From Opitutaceae bacterium (GTDB taxonomy: Bacteria > Verrucomicrobiota > Verrucomicrobiia > Opitutales > Opitutaceae): DNA of 64,000 nt. The DNA lies in contig JAEUGW010000038.1 of NCBI GenBank assembly GCA_016795565.1, positions 1 through 64,000 of the forward strand. Direction: 5' to 3'. Of this stretch, positions 50,078-58,722 are shown piece after piece; positions within the stretch are counted from its first letter, which is position 1, and the number at the start of each line of letters is the position of its first letter. The notes below the pieces were generated by a model. The model did no database searches. It was not told where the DNA came from and saw only the letters and a program-made list of their open reading frames with translations. The translations under genes were made by a program, and so were the position numbers.

Positions 50078-50431
50078 TGGTGGAGGTGAGGGGAGTTGAA
50101 CCCCTGTGTCCCGGGCCTTCACGCACAGCATCTACCTGCATAGCGTCGGTTTGGATCTCGCCTCAAGGGACGCGTGGACGCGCGCTTCCCTCCCGGCCAG
50201 CCATGGTTGAAGATACGGCGGCGAGGTCATGACGGCCCTCACCGCTATTCCTGCTGTCGACGTTCCCATCCCCTAGCAGGAGTCAAAGTGGGAACGTGTC
50301 TGCACTTAGGCAGCCATTAGCATTTCTTCGTTATTGCCGTTTGTTTGTTTCGAAGGGGGATTTACGAGAGGCCTTCGGCTCTCGACAGGCAGCTGCGCGC
50401 TCCAACCCAGGATCGAATCCGGAACACCCCC
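50078..50431 (-). ncRNA. ssrA: Transfer-messenger RNA (ssrA)
   Basis: A 354-nt gene that rescues stalled ribosomes and tags the peptide for degradation. The tRNA-like ends are explicit: 5' GGGGGUG pairs with 3' CACCUCC, followed by A and an encoded CCA, and a T-arm GGGG-AGUUGAA-CCCC-like hairpin precedes it. The tag frame ends at the TAA complement of 50306-50308 and reads ...GNNEEMLMAA. With a GGC resume codon the tag is ten residues (50306-50338), but an earlier resume codon (SKQT-) is possible. The AA end is as expected for ClpXP-type proteases. A TATCAC -10 box lies at the right distance (50438-50443). Confidence 0.95.
50306..50338 (-). other. tmRNA-encoded proteolysis tag (GNNEEMLMAA)
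   Basis: Read from the complement of the TAA at 50306-50308. The five codons before the stop are ATG CTA ATG GCT GCC, so the tag ends MLMAA. The resume codon is inferred from analogy with ANDENYALAA-type tags of ten residues. Confidence 0.6.
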
Positions 50432-50437
50432 ATAAAA

Positions 50438-50443
50438 GTGATA
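50438..50443 (-). promoter_or_regulatory. Candidate -10 box of ssrA
   Basis: TATCAC on the minus strand lies at -12 to -7 from the mature 5' end. No convincing -35 hexamer was found, and the primary transcript may start further upstream. Confidence 0.35.
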
Positions 50444-50573
50444 AGCTTCCAGGGCTGAGTGATAAGGCCGATGTGGCGGGCTCGCCGTCAAAGAACAGGG
50501 AGCGGGAACGTGCCACATCAACGCCGGAATGCAAGCCGCGCCTTGGCCCACCCAGGCCTGTCCGACCAAAAAC

Positions 50574-51983
50574 TCATTTCAGTCGCACCACGATGGTCGT
50601 TGAGATCGGATCCGGCGCGGTCGCCGGCAGGCGCGTGAGCACCGCGCCTTCCGCCCCGCTGGCAGCCTCGAGCGTCGCGCCACCGAGGATGTTGGCCGAC
50701 GCGATGGTTCCCTTGAGGCCGGGAATGGCCAGCCGGCCGTCGGCGGGCCAGGCAAAGACATGAAGATAAACCGTGGCGCCCTCCCGCCCCTTCTTCTGAG
50801 TGACTCGACCCCAAGCCGGCTGGCCAATCGCGCTGGCCGTCGTGCCGTAGATCGCCTCGCCATTGCGCGCGAGCCAGGCCCCGGTGTTGTGGAGCCGCTC
50901 GACCGAAGCGGCGGGAATCACGCCTTCGCCGTCGGGACCGACGTTGAGCAGGAAGTTTCCGCCCTTGCTGGCGATGTCGATGAGGTTGCGGATGACGGTC
51001 GCGACGGGTTTGAAGTCCCCGTCGCCGAGGTAATAGCCCCAGTGGCGGTTGAGCGTCATGCAGGTTTCCCAGGCGTCGGCCCAGCCGCCGGCGGGGATTT
51101 CCTGCTCGGCCACACGGTAGTCGCCGTGCCGGTTGCCGACGCGCTGGTTGACGATGCAGGCGGGCTGCAGTTCGCGAATCAGCTTCATCAGCTCGGCGCT
51201 TTGCTCGGGCCGGATCTTCTCCGGCGTGTCGAACCAGAGCAGGTCCGGCTGGTAGCGCGTAAGCAGCTCGCGCACCTGCGGCTTCACCTTCCGCTCGAAA
51301 TAGCGGGTGAAGTCCTTTTTCGTCTCGTCCGGCCAGTCCCAGTCGTTGCTGCGGCGGTTGCCGTCGGGCTTCACGGAGGTCGGCACGTCCGGGTCCTGCC
51401 AGTCGCGGCCGAGTGAGTAGTAGACGCCGAACCGCAACCCGCCGCGGCGGCAGGCATCCGCGAGCTCGCGGATGGCGTCGCGCTTCCACGGCGTGCGCTT
51501 GACGATGTTATAGTCGTTCGCGGCGCTGTCCCACAGCGCGAAGCCGTCGTGGTGCTTGGCGGTGATGACGAGGTATTTCATGCCCCCGGCCTTGGCGACC
51601 CGCACCCATTCGTCCGCGTCGAACTTCACCGGGTTGAAGACCCCCGCGATCGTCGAATAGAGCGCGAAGGGCAGACGGAGGTGCCGCATCATGTGCTCGG
51701 TCTTGCCGTCGAGCAGACGGCCGTCGGCCCCCGGGTAATGACAGCCCCACTGCGAGTAGAGGCCCCAATGGATGAACATGCCGAAGCGCGCCTCGCTCCA
51801 CCACGCGAGGCGGGCGGCGAGCTTGTCCGGCGGATCGAGCTTGAGCAGCGCCTGCCCGGCGCTGGCATCGCCGGGATCGATCACCGGCGCCTCGGACAAG
51901 GCTGCGGCGCGGTCCGCGGGCGGCGCGCCCGCGGCGGTGAGGAAGGCAAGGCAGGCACCGAGAAGGACAGGATATTTGAACAT
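50574..51983 (-). CDS. Exported alpha-L-fucosidase, GH29
   Basis: A 469-residue retaining glycosidase that removes alpha-L-fucose from glycans, with a signal peptide ([20 protein letters not shown]). The GH29 fold is evident: [15 protein letters not shown] (67-81), the [12 protein letters not shown] substrate histidines, and [11 protein letters not shown] with the nucleophile D252. The C-terminal part is a beta domain. It lies 46 bp downstream of the GH27 gene on the same strand, with GH105-like and TonB receptor genes further up, forming a polysaccharide-use group. Natural substrates could be fucosylated xyloglucan, arabinogalactan or host/algal glycans. Confidence 0.95.
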   Translation of the reverse strand: MFKYPVLLGACLAFLTAAGAPPADRAAALSEAPVIDPGDASAGQALLKLDPPDKLAARLAWWSEARFGMFIHWGLYSQWGCHYPGADGRLLDGKTEHMMRHLRLPFALYSTIAGVFNPVKFDADEWVRVAKAGGMKYLVITAKHHDGFALWDSAANDYNIVKRTPWKRDAIRELADACRRGGLRFGVYYSLGRDWQDPDVPTSVKPDGNRRSNDWDWPDETKKDFTRYFERKVKPQVRELLTRYQPDLLWFDTPEKIRPEQSAELMKLIRELQPACIVNQRVGNRHGDYRVAEQEIPAGGWADAWETCMTLNRHWGYYLGDGDFKPVATVIRNLIDIASKGGNFLLNVGPDGEGVIPAASVERLHNTGAWLARNGEAIYGTTASAIGQPAWGRVTQKKGREGATVYLHVFAWPADGRLAIPGLKGTIASANILGGATLEAASGAEGAVLTRLPATAPDPISTTIVVRLK

Positions 51984-52029
51984 AAGCGAAAGATGAGACC
52001 GCGCGGATTTTTTCGGGACCGGAGGGCGG

Positions 52030-54018
52030 TCAGGGCCAGACGCGCAGCAGGTGGGTGCCGTGGCGGCCGACTTCGATCGTGAAGCCCTCGCCGGTCAACG
52101 GGATGTCCTGCTGGCGCCAGAGATCGCGGGCGCGCGCCGGGCGCGGCAGCCCGAGCTGGGCCCAAGTGACGGCGATCGTCTGGGCGGCCTGCGCGAGGTT
52201 GAAGAAGCCGACCGCGTGCGAACCGTCGGTGAGCTCCTTGACGTAGATTTGCTTGCGGCCGTCGATGAGCCGGGGGAACGCCGGCCGGCCAAGTTCATCC
52301 TGGTTGAGCGCGAGGACCTCGTCGTTCGACAGGAGGCTGAGGGTGAATTCGTCCGCCTTCTCGACCGGGCAGCCGATGAGCAGCGGTGCCGACAGCAGGC
52401 ACCAGAGCGTGATGTGCGTGTATTGCTCGTTGGGGGTGAGCCGCGAGGGGCGGATGCTCTTGCCACTGCCGACATCGACCGGACCGACGACAAGCATATC
52501 CGGGTCGTTCCAATGTCCCGGCCCGGCAAACTCACGCCACTTTTCCTGCTGGGACCAGATACCGCGCAGGCTGCCCCAGATGTCGCGGATGTCGCCGGTG
52601 GTGCGCCAGGAGTGGGCCAGGCGGGACAACGCCGCGGCGTGCTCGAAGGGGGTGTTGTTGGACAGGCTGTAGATGATGTCGCGCCCCGAAGCGCGCAGCG
52701 CGTCGGCCATGACCTTGGTCTCCGGCGGTTCGTTGGGATTCCAGTCGTATTTGAGGTAGTCGAATCCCCATTCCGCCCATTGCCGCGCATCGGCCGCGGC
52801 AAAGGAATGATCGCCCAGGTGCCAGGGTTTGATCTTGCGGTTCGGCTGCTTGGGTTTCGGCGGCTTCACCCAGTCGCCGGCCGCGTTGTCGGCGCTGCCG
52901 CCGGGGTAGCCCGCATAACTGGTGATCCAGGGCGTCGAGTAGATGCCGGCCTTCAGGCCCATCGCATGAATCTCGGCGCAAAACTGCCGGAGGTCGGGAA
53001 ATTTCGCGTTCGGCTGCAGCGCGTGCGTCGGGCCCGGGCGACCACCCTGCCAGGTGTCGTCGATGTTGATGTAGGACCAGCCGTGGTTGATCAGCCCGGT
53101 GGCGACGAGGGCGCGGGCGGAGGCGAGCACCTTCTCCTGATCCACGGACACGCCCCAGCAGTTCCAGCTGTTCCAACCCATGGCCGGCGTCAGCGCAATC
53201 CGCTCCCCCACCTCGATGCGGAATGGCCGGGCCGCGGCGCCGTGGGCGTTCGAGGCGCGCAGCGTGACACGATGCGTGCCGGGCGCGGCAATCCGCCCCG
53301 TGATGCGGCCGGTCGCGGCGTCGAGGACGAGCCCTTCCGGCAGCGACTCGGCGGCGAAATGCATGGGCCGCACGCCGGTGGCGGGTATCTGATAGAGGAA
53401 AGGATGTCCCGGCCGCACCCCGAAGACCGCGGGGCCGTTGATCCGCGGGGTGGCCGGGGGCCGGGGAGTGAGGATGACCGCCGGTTCGCCGAGCGCCGGC
53501 GCGACCACCGTGACCGGCCGGTCCCCTTCGACGGTGAATTGCGCCCCGGCCCAATCGACCATCGTCCGGGTGTAGCGGTTGCCGATGTCCTGACAGACGA
53601 GCTCGAGGATTTTCGCGCCGCGGACCTCCAAATCGATCGCCGCTCCGGCGTCGCCTTTTTTCATCTCCCGGCGCCAGCGGGTTTGGCCGTCAAGCCGGAC
53701 TTCCAGCATCACCGGCAGTTCCTGGGTGGAGGCGTCATCCACGCCGGCCACCGCCGTGAAACGGACGGCACCGCGGAGCTCGATGGCGGTGCGGTTGTCC
53801 ACCTGCGCACCGAGGCCACGCGGGTAGGACCGGCCGGCGATGGCCAGCGGCCCGCCGCCCGCATTCGTGTCAACGGCCGGGCGGGCATGCTCGTAGTCGG
53901 AGTCGCGCGGATTCACCAAGGCGGCGAGCGGGATCGTTTCCGGCGCGGCCCCAAGCGGTGCGGCGAGCAGCAGCAGGGGCAGGAAGCGGAGGGGAAAGCC
54001 GGGAGAAAGTGGATTCAT
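52030..54018 (-). CDS. Exported alpha-galactosidase, GH27, with NPCBM and Ig-like N-terminal domains
   Basis: A 662-residue exported enzyme. After a signal peptide comes an NPCBM carbohydrate-binding domain (about 30-165; [33 protein letters not shown]), then a putative Ig (He_PIG) domain (about 180-270; [18 protein letters not shown]), then GH27. The GH27 part shows [23 protein letters not shown], the nucleophile in YLKYDWN and the acid/base in [11 protein letters not shown]. It releases terminal alpha-galactose from glycans. The adjacent GH105-like gene ends 30 bp upstream. Released galactose could enter through the galactokinase at 35625. Confidence 0.94.
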   Translation of the reverse strand: MNPLSPGFPLRFLPLLLLAAPLGAAPETIPLAALVNPRDSDYEHARPAVDTNAGGGPLAIAGRSYPRGLGAQVDNRTAIELRGAVRFTAVAGVDDASTQELPVMLEVRLDGQTRWRREMKKGDAGAAIDLEVRGAKILELVCQDIGNRYTRTMVDWAGAQFTVEGDRPVTVVAPALGEPAVILTPRPPATPRINGPAVFGVRPGHPFLYQIPATGVRPMHFAAESLPEGLVLDAATGRITGRIAAPGTHRVTLRASNAHGAAARPFRIEVGERIALTPAMGWNSWNCWGVSVDQEKVLASARALVATGLINHGWSYINIDDTWQGGRPGPTHALQPNAKFPDLRQFCAEIHAMGLKAGIYSTPWITSYAGYPGGSADNAAGDWVKPPKPKQPNRKIKPWHLGDHSFAAADARQWAEWGFDYLKYDWNPNEPPETKVMADALRASGRDIIYSLSNNTPFEHAAALSRLAHSWRTTGDIRDIWGSLRGIWSQQEKWREFAGPGHWNDPDMLVVGPVDVGSGKSIRPSRLTPNEQYTHITLWCLLSAPLLIGCPVEKADEFTLSLLSNDEVLALNQDELGRPAFPRLIDGRKQIYVKELTDGSHAVGFFNLAQAAQTIAVTWAQLGLPRPARARDLWRQQDIPLTGEGFTIEVGRHGTHLLRVWP

Positions 54019-54048
54019 CGGGCGGAATCGGGTTCGGGCGGCGGTGGC

Positions 54049-55272
54049 TCAGCGCAGCAACGCCCCGGCGCACCAAAGGACGGGGGCCTGGCCGTGCATG
54101 TCGCCGACCAGGCGCGCGCGGGCGAGATAGTAACCCCGGCCGTCGGGTCCATGTTTTGCCGGATCGTGGATGTTGGTCCCCTGGCAGACCTCGCGCAGGT
54201 CGGCATTCTCATCGAGGTAGGTGACGAGCCTGAGCCAGGCTTTCTTTGCGGCCGGCCCGTAGGTGGCGGCATCGAGCCAGCCGGCCTTGACTCCGGTGAT
54301 GAAGGCGAAGGCAAACATCCCGGTGCAGGACGTCTCGGGCCAGGCGGCGGGGTCGTCGATCAGCTGACCCCACATGCCGTCGGCGGCCTGGTATTGGAGC
54401 AGGCCGGCCATCATGAGGCGGTAGCCGCGGAGAATGCGCGGGCGGGCAGGATTGTCCGCGGGCAGTTCGCGCAGAAGCAGGGCCAGGCCGGCGGCCATCC
54501 AGCCGTTGCCGCGCCCCCAGAAATACGGCACCCCGGGCGCGTGGGGAAAAAGACCGTTGGGCTGCTGCAGGCGGTCGAGATAGAGCACCATTTCCTTCGC
54601 CGCGCGTTCGATGTAGGTCCGGTTTCCGGTGGCCCGCCATGCCTGCGCCTGCACCAGGGTGATCATGAACATGTCGTCGATCCACAGGCGCGTCTGCCAG
54701 GTGTAACCCTGCCGGTAAAACTCGCGGGACTCGTCGGTGGGACGGGGCCCGAAGGGCTCGCCCCACTGCCGGGCGGCCATCCACTCGCCAAGGGCGAGGT
54801 AGCGCTGCTCGCCCGTCTGGATCGCGAGCTCGAGCGGGACGGCACCGAAAACCGTGTAGTCCACGTGATCGGGCCTGGGCACCAGGTTTTTTTCCTCCCG
54901 GAAGAGCGGCTCGAAGCGCGCAGCGAGGCCGGCCTTCAGCCGGGCATCCTGGCTCAGGTCGGCGAAGACGAGCGCACCATACCAGGCGCACACCTCGGCA
55001 TAGTTGATGACCTTGGGCGGGGTCGGACGTCCGTGATTCTGGTGCGGGCTGGCGACAAAGCGCCCGGCGACGCGCCGGCCGACTTCCAGCGGCGAGGTTC
55101 CCGCAGCCCACGGGCCGAAGTCATAATCCCCGGCCCGGGCGGCCTGCGGCACGCCCAGACAGAGAATGAGCACAAAAGAAAGCGGCGCGCGCAGCAGCGG
55201 CCTTCGCACCAGCGGACCCGCCACGAGGCCGAGCGAAGAAGCGCATGCACCGAGGCCAGCGAGGTGTTTCAT
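54049..55272 (-). CDS. GH88/GH105-type unsaturated glycosyl hydrolase
   Basis: A 407-residue exported protein of the six-hairpin class. These enzymes remove the unsaturated uronic acid left at oligosaccharide ends by polysaccharide lyases, e.g. from rhamnogalacturonan. Visible family features are YTWQTRLWIDDMFMITLV (catalytic Asp region), PGVPYFWGRGNGWMAAGLAL and DGMWGQLIDDP, all as in GH105. The N-terminus has an unusually long, basic lead before the hydrophobic signal (LSFVLILCLGVPQAARA), so the true start may be an internal codon. The ATG at 55272 is the first in frame. A polysaccharide lyase to feed it is not in the window. Confidence 0.9.
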   Translation of the reverse strand: MKHLAGLGACASSLGLVAGPLVRRPLLRAPLSFVLILCLGVPQAARAGDYDFGPWAAGTSPLEVGRRVAGRFVASPHQNHGRPTPPKVINYAEVCAWYGALVFADLSQDARLKAGLAARFEPLFREEKNLVPRPDHVDYTVFGAVPLELAIQTGEQRYLALGEWMAARQWGEPFGPRPTDESREFYRQGYTWQTRLWIDDMFMITLVQAQAWRATGNRTYIERAAKEMVLYLDRLQQPNGLFPHAPGVPYFWGRGNGWMAAGLALLLRELPADNPARPRILRGYRLMMAGLLQYQAADGMWGQLIDDPAAWPETSCTGMFAFAFITGVKAGWLDAATYGPAAKKAWLRLVTYLDENADLREVCQGTNIHDPAKHGPDGRGYYLARARLVGDMHGQAPVLWCAGALLR

Positions 55273-55427
55273 GATGAAGAGAGTGGCGGAGGCGCCGGCC
55301 CGGGGCCACCGGGCCGGTGCCCCCGCGTGATCAGAGCGCGCCGCCGGTGCGTCCGGAAACCCCGCAACCCCTGCGGGTGGCACGACGGCATGCTCCTGAC
55401 CAATTGTGGCGCACCGGGGAAACAGGC
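55273..55427. other. Spacer between the receptor and GH105-type genes
   Basis: 155 bp without a gene. A GCGCCGGCCCGGGGCCACCGGGCCGGTGC hairpin (about 55293-55321) could end the receptor transcript or be another dispersed palindrome. Confidence 0.35.
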
Positions 55428-57791
55428 TCAGGATTTGCGCAGGTTGGAGAACGTCAGCGTGTAGCTCAGGTAAACGCCGCGCGGGTCGCCGAGGTTCTTG
55501 TTCACTTTGAGGTAGTCGCGGTCGAAGGCGTTGTTCACGTTCACCCGCACCGAGTGGCTGGCATGGCTGCCCTGCTTCCACTTGTAGCTGAGGCCGAGAT
55601 TCCAGAGCGTGACGGCCGGCACGGTGAGCTTCCACTGGCCGGTGGAGCGCGTCACGGTCGGCACGCCGGCGACGATCGCCACAGTGTCGCCGGCGATGGG
55701 ACTCTCACTCGGAGTCTCGGCGATGTAGGTCACGCCGAGATTGGCGGAGAACCCCTTGAGCCGGCCCTCCTGGCCGCTGAACTTCACCCACAGGCCGCCG
55801 TTTTCGGGGGAGATGTTCTGCACCTTGCGGCCGATGGCCTGCGGATTGCGCGAGCCGAAGTCATTGTAGAACGCGTCGATGTTGCCGTAGCTCAGGCCGG
55901 TTGACCAGGCGCGGTTGAGGGCGTAATTGACCTCCACCTCCCAGCCGTTGACCTCCTGGTTGCCGTCGGAGCGGACCACATTGACGAAGTTGCCGGAGCC
56001 GACGGGCGTTTCCTCGGAGTCCGTCACGCGCACGTTGAAACGCTGGATGTTGAAGAACCCGAGCGTGAAGTTCAGCCGGTCGTTGAAGAGCGAGCCCTTG
56101 AGGCCGTAGTCCCAGCCCTCGGCGGTCTCGGACTTGTAGGTCGGGCTGGCGACATCGACCGGGTTCTCACCCTGGTTGATGAAGTAGGCCTCGCTGTAGT
56201 TGACGTAGGCGCGCAGGTTTTCCCGCACTTTGAAGAGCACGCCCGCGTTCGGCTTCACCTGGTTGATGTCGCGCTTGACACTGACCGGCGCGTCCATGGT
56301 GGGCGTCACGCCGTTCACCGTGGTGATGTATTCGCGCTGATTGAAGTGCACCTTGTCGAAGCGGGTGCCGACATAGGTCAGCAGGCGTTCGCCGAGCCAG
56401 CGCGACTCCTGGCGGAACTGGCCGCCCGAAACCGTGATCCGGCGGCGGGTGTAGCGGGTCGCCGCGCCGAGGCCGTCCTCGAAAGACGCGGCGAAATAGG
56501 TGAGCGGCGCGGTCGGGTTGAACGTCGAATCGAGCGCCACCACGCGGCCGGAGCCGGTCGCACCCCAGGCCGCGAGCGCGGCGGCGGCGGAGCTGCTGCG
56601 CGTCGGGTCGAAGCGGTAGTAGTCGTTGAAGTCAACCGTCAGGAGGGTCTTGTTGCTGACCGCGTCGCCCCCGAGCTTGTAGCGCGCCACGAGGTCGAGC
56701 TGCACGCCGCCGCCATCCTCGTTGATGATGCCGCGGTTGGGCGTGGCGCCGCGGGTGGAGGTGAAGTTGCTGGCGGGATTGGTGCTGTTGATGGTGACGG
56801 CGCCGAAGCCGGTGTTCGCGTTGAAGTTGGCCAGCTTGGCGGAGAAGATCTGCGCGCCGGCGCGGAAGGTGAAGATCGAGCCGAGCTGCTTGTCGTAGCT
56901 CATGCGCAACGTGTCGTTCGAGCGCGAGTTCTCGCTGTTCGGGCCGAAGGCCTGGTAGCGCGCGAGGTTTTTCGCGTAGCCGATCGCCTCGTCGTCGAGG
57001 TTGGACGAGGTGTTCTTCTGGTCCGTGATCATCGGCGCCGCCGCCAGCTGGGAGTGGCGGAATTGCTTGAAGTGCTCCGCCGAGAGCAGGAGGTGGCCGC
57101 CGTTCTTGAAGTCGTGCTTCACCGCAAAGTAGGCCTGGTTCTCGCGCATGTGGAACCAGTCCACCGCGCCGCCGCGGTTCAGCTGGCTGACGATGGCGAT
57201 GTAGTAGGTGTTCGGCGAGCCGATCGTGCCGGTGGACTCGAGCGTGCCCTGCAGCGTGTCGAAGCTGCCGCCGCGCACGGTGAGTTTCTGCTGGTCCTTC
57301 TTCTGCGGCAGCTTGGAGATCATGTTGACCATGCCGCCGGGGGAGCTGCGGCCGTAAATGCCGGCGTTGGGGCCCTTGATGACCTCGACGCGATCGATGT
57401 TGGTCTGGCCGTAGCGGCCCTGCCGATAGAAGCCGTCGCGCAACTGCGAGGAGGAGACGAAGCCGCGGAGATTGAAGCCGCCGCCGACATCGATGCCGGT
57501 CAGGCCGCCGACCTGTGCGAACGAGTCGTCAATCTGCCACATGGCGAAATCCTCGAAGAACTCGCTGGTCACGACGTTCACGCTGTAGGGCAGGTCCTTG
57601 ATCTGCGTGGCAACGCGCGTGCCGGTCAGGGTTTCGGAGGCGGCGTAGCCGCGGTTGTCGTCGGGCTTCACCTCGAAAGGTGAGAGTTCGACGATCTCGT
57701 CCTTCGGGGCGGTGGTCTGGGCAAACGCGGCGACGCAGAGCGCGAGGCCGCACGCGGAAAAACCGGCGAGCCGGCGGGTGATTACGGTCAT
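55428..57791 (-). CDS. TonB-dependent outer-membrane receptor
   Basis: A 787-residue receptor that imports large nutrients through the outer membrane using TonB energy. A signal peptide leads to VELSPFEVKPDDNRGYAASE, the start typical of Opitutaceae receptors. The plug domain follows (TQIKDLPYSVNVVTSEFFED, VEVIKGPNAGIYGRSSPGGMVN), then a 22-strand-type barrel ending in LTFSNLRKS with an aromatic-rich C-terminus. The ATG at 57791 is preferred over one nine codons upstream. Next to GH27, GH29 and GH105 genes it likely imports oligosaccharides; a siderophore role cannot be excluded. No SusD-like partner is present, as expected outside the Bacteroidota. Confidence 0.93.
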   Translation of the reverse strand: MTVITRRLAGFSACGLALCVAAFAQTTAPKDEIVELSPFEVKPDDNRGYAASETLTGTRVATQIKDLPYSVNVVTSEFFEDFAMWQIDDSFAQVGGLTGIDVGGGFNLRGFVSSSQLRDGFYRQGRYGQTNIDRVEVIKGPNAGIYGRSSPGGMVNMISKLPQKKDQQKLTVRGGSFDTLQGTLESTGTIGSPNTYYIAIVSQLNRGGAVDWFHMRENQAYFAVKHDFKNGGHLLLSAEHFKQFRHSQLAAAPMITDQKNTSSNLDDEAIGYAKNLARYQAFGPNSENSRSNDTLRMSYDKQLGSIFTFRAGAQIFSAKLANFNANTGFGAVTINSTNPASNFTSTRGATPNRGIINEDGGGVQLDLVARYKLGGDAVSNKTLLTVDFNDYYRFDPTRSSSAAAALAAWGATGSGRVVALDSTFNPTAPLTYFAASFEDGLGAATRYTRRRITVSGGQFRQESRWLGERLLTYVGTRFDKVHFNQREYITTVNGVTPTMDAPVSVKRDINQVKPNAGVLFKVRENLRAYVNYSEAYFINQGENPVDVASPTYKSETAEGWDYGLKGSLFNDRLNFTLGFFNIQRFNVRVTDSEETPVGSGNFVNVVRSDGNQEVNGWEVEVNYALNRAWSTGLSYGNIDAFYNDFGSRNPQAIGRKVQNISPENGGLWVKFSGQEGRLKGFSANLGVTYIAETPSESPIAGDTVAIVAGVPTVTRSTGQWKLTVPAVTLWNLGLSYKWKQGSHASHSVRVNVNNAFDRDYLKVNKNLGDPRGVYLSYTLTFSNLRKS

Positions 57792-57951
57792 GGGGCGGTG
57801 GGGGGGGTTAAGTCCCATATCCTACCAACCGCTTCGGCCGGACGGTATCCCCAGAAGTGAGGATAAATGGGGAGACCTCAAACCGTCGTCCTCCAAATGC
57901 GGTCATGCCACATGAAGCAACCGGCCCAATCCACGACGACCGCGACCGGCA

Positions 57952-58038
57952 TCCTGAGCCGTGCAAGGATCCAAGGGAATGCCCGCCGATCTTCTCCCCC
58001 CGAAAAAGCCCCCTTGGATTCGCTCCGCTCAGAATGAC
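57952..58038. repeat. CATCCTGAGCCGTGCAAGGATCC repeat pair
   Basis: CATCCTGAGC..AAGGATCCAAGGG and the inverse CCCTTGGATTCGCTCCGCTCAGAATGACG face each other around about 40 bp, in the spacer between the receptor start and the response regulator stop. It is the same type as at 24228-24302. Confidence 0.6.
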
Positions 58039-58083
58039 GCATTCGGATGTTTGCCCAGCCCCACCCGCGCGTAACGCCGCGCC

Positions 58084-58722
58084 TCAGCGCTTTTCCGCCT
58101 GGAGATACTTGGCCGCCGCCGCCGTGCGCGAATGCACGTGCAGTTTCCCGTAGATGTGGCCGAGGTGCGTGCAGATGGTCGTGTAGCTGACGCCGGAGCG
58201 GTCCGCGATTTCCTTGGTGGCGAGGCCCTCCGTCACAAGCCGGAGGATCTCCATCTCGCGGGGGGTCAGCGCGGCGATCTCGTTCGCGGCGGCCGCGGGC
58301 CGCTGAAACGACTGGACGACCTGCCGCGCGATCTCCGCGCTCATCGGCGAGCCGCCCGCATGGACGTCGCACACCGCCTGCACGATGGCCTCGGGCGTGG
58401 AACGCTTGAGCAGGTAGCCGCTGGCACCGGCCTCGAGCGCCCGGAAAATCTGCCGGCTGTCGTTATAGACGGTGAGCACGAGGAACTGGGTGCGCGGCAA
58501 CTGTGTCTTCAGCCGCGTCGTGCACTCGATGCCGGTGAGGTCCGGCAGGTTGATGTCCATGATCACCACGTCGGGCCGGTGCTTCGGGATCGCCTGCAGG
58601 GCCTGGGCCCCGTTGCGGCTGGTGCCCACGCAGCGGCAGCGATCGGAGGCATTGATCATTTTTTCCAGCGACGCGCAGACGGCGGCGTTGTCCTCGACGA
58701 TGGCGACGGTGATGGCGTTCAT
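58084..58722 (-). CDS. NarL/FixJ-type response regulator
   Basis: A 212-residue two-component regulator. The receiver domain has the acidic pair in VAIVEDN, the phosphoacceptor D56 in VVIMDINLPD and the lysine in GYLLKRSTPE. The C-terminal LuxR-type helix-turn-helix reads LTPREMEILRLVTEGLATKE through SYTTICTHLGHIYGKL. It is co-translated with the sensor kinase (4-bp overlap). Its place beside the glycan-use genes suggests that it controls them, but no operator was identified. Confidence 0.94.
   Translation of the reverse strand: MNAITVAIVEDNAAVCASLEKMINASDRCRCVGTSRNGAQALQAIPKHRPDVVIMDINLPDLTGIECTTRLKTQLPRTQFLVLTVYNDSRQIFRALEAGASGYLLKRSTPEAIVQAVCDVHAGGSPMSAEIARQVVQSFQRPAAAANEIAALTPREMEILRLVTEGLATKEIADRSGVSYTTICTHLGHIYGKLHVHSRTAAAAKYLQAEKR

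Noticed and set aside
52051..55464. 1,137-residue plus-strand open frame opposite the glycosidase genes
   Set aside because: It crosses two real genes and a spacer and has Arg/Gly/Pro-rich composition, typical of GC-driven shadow frames.
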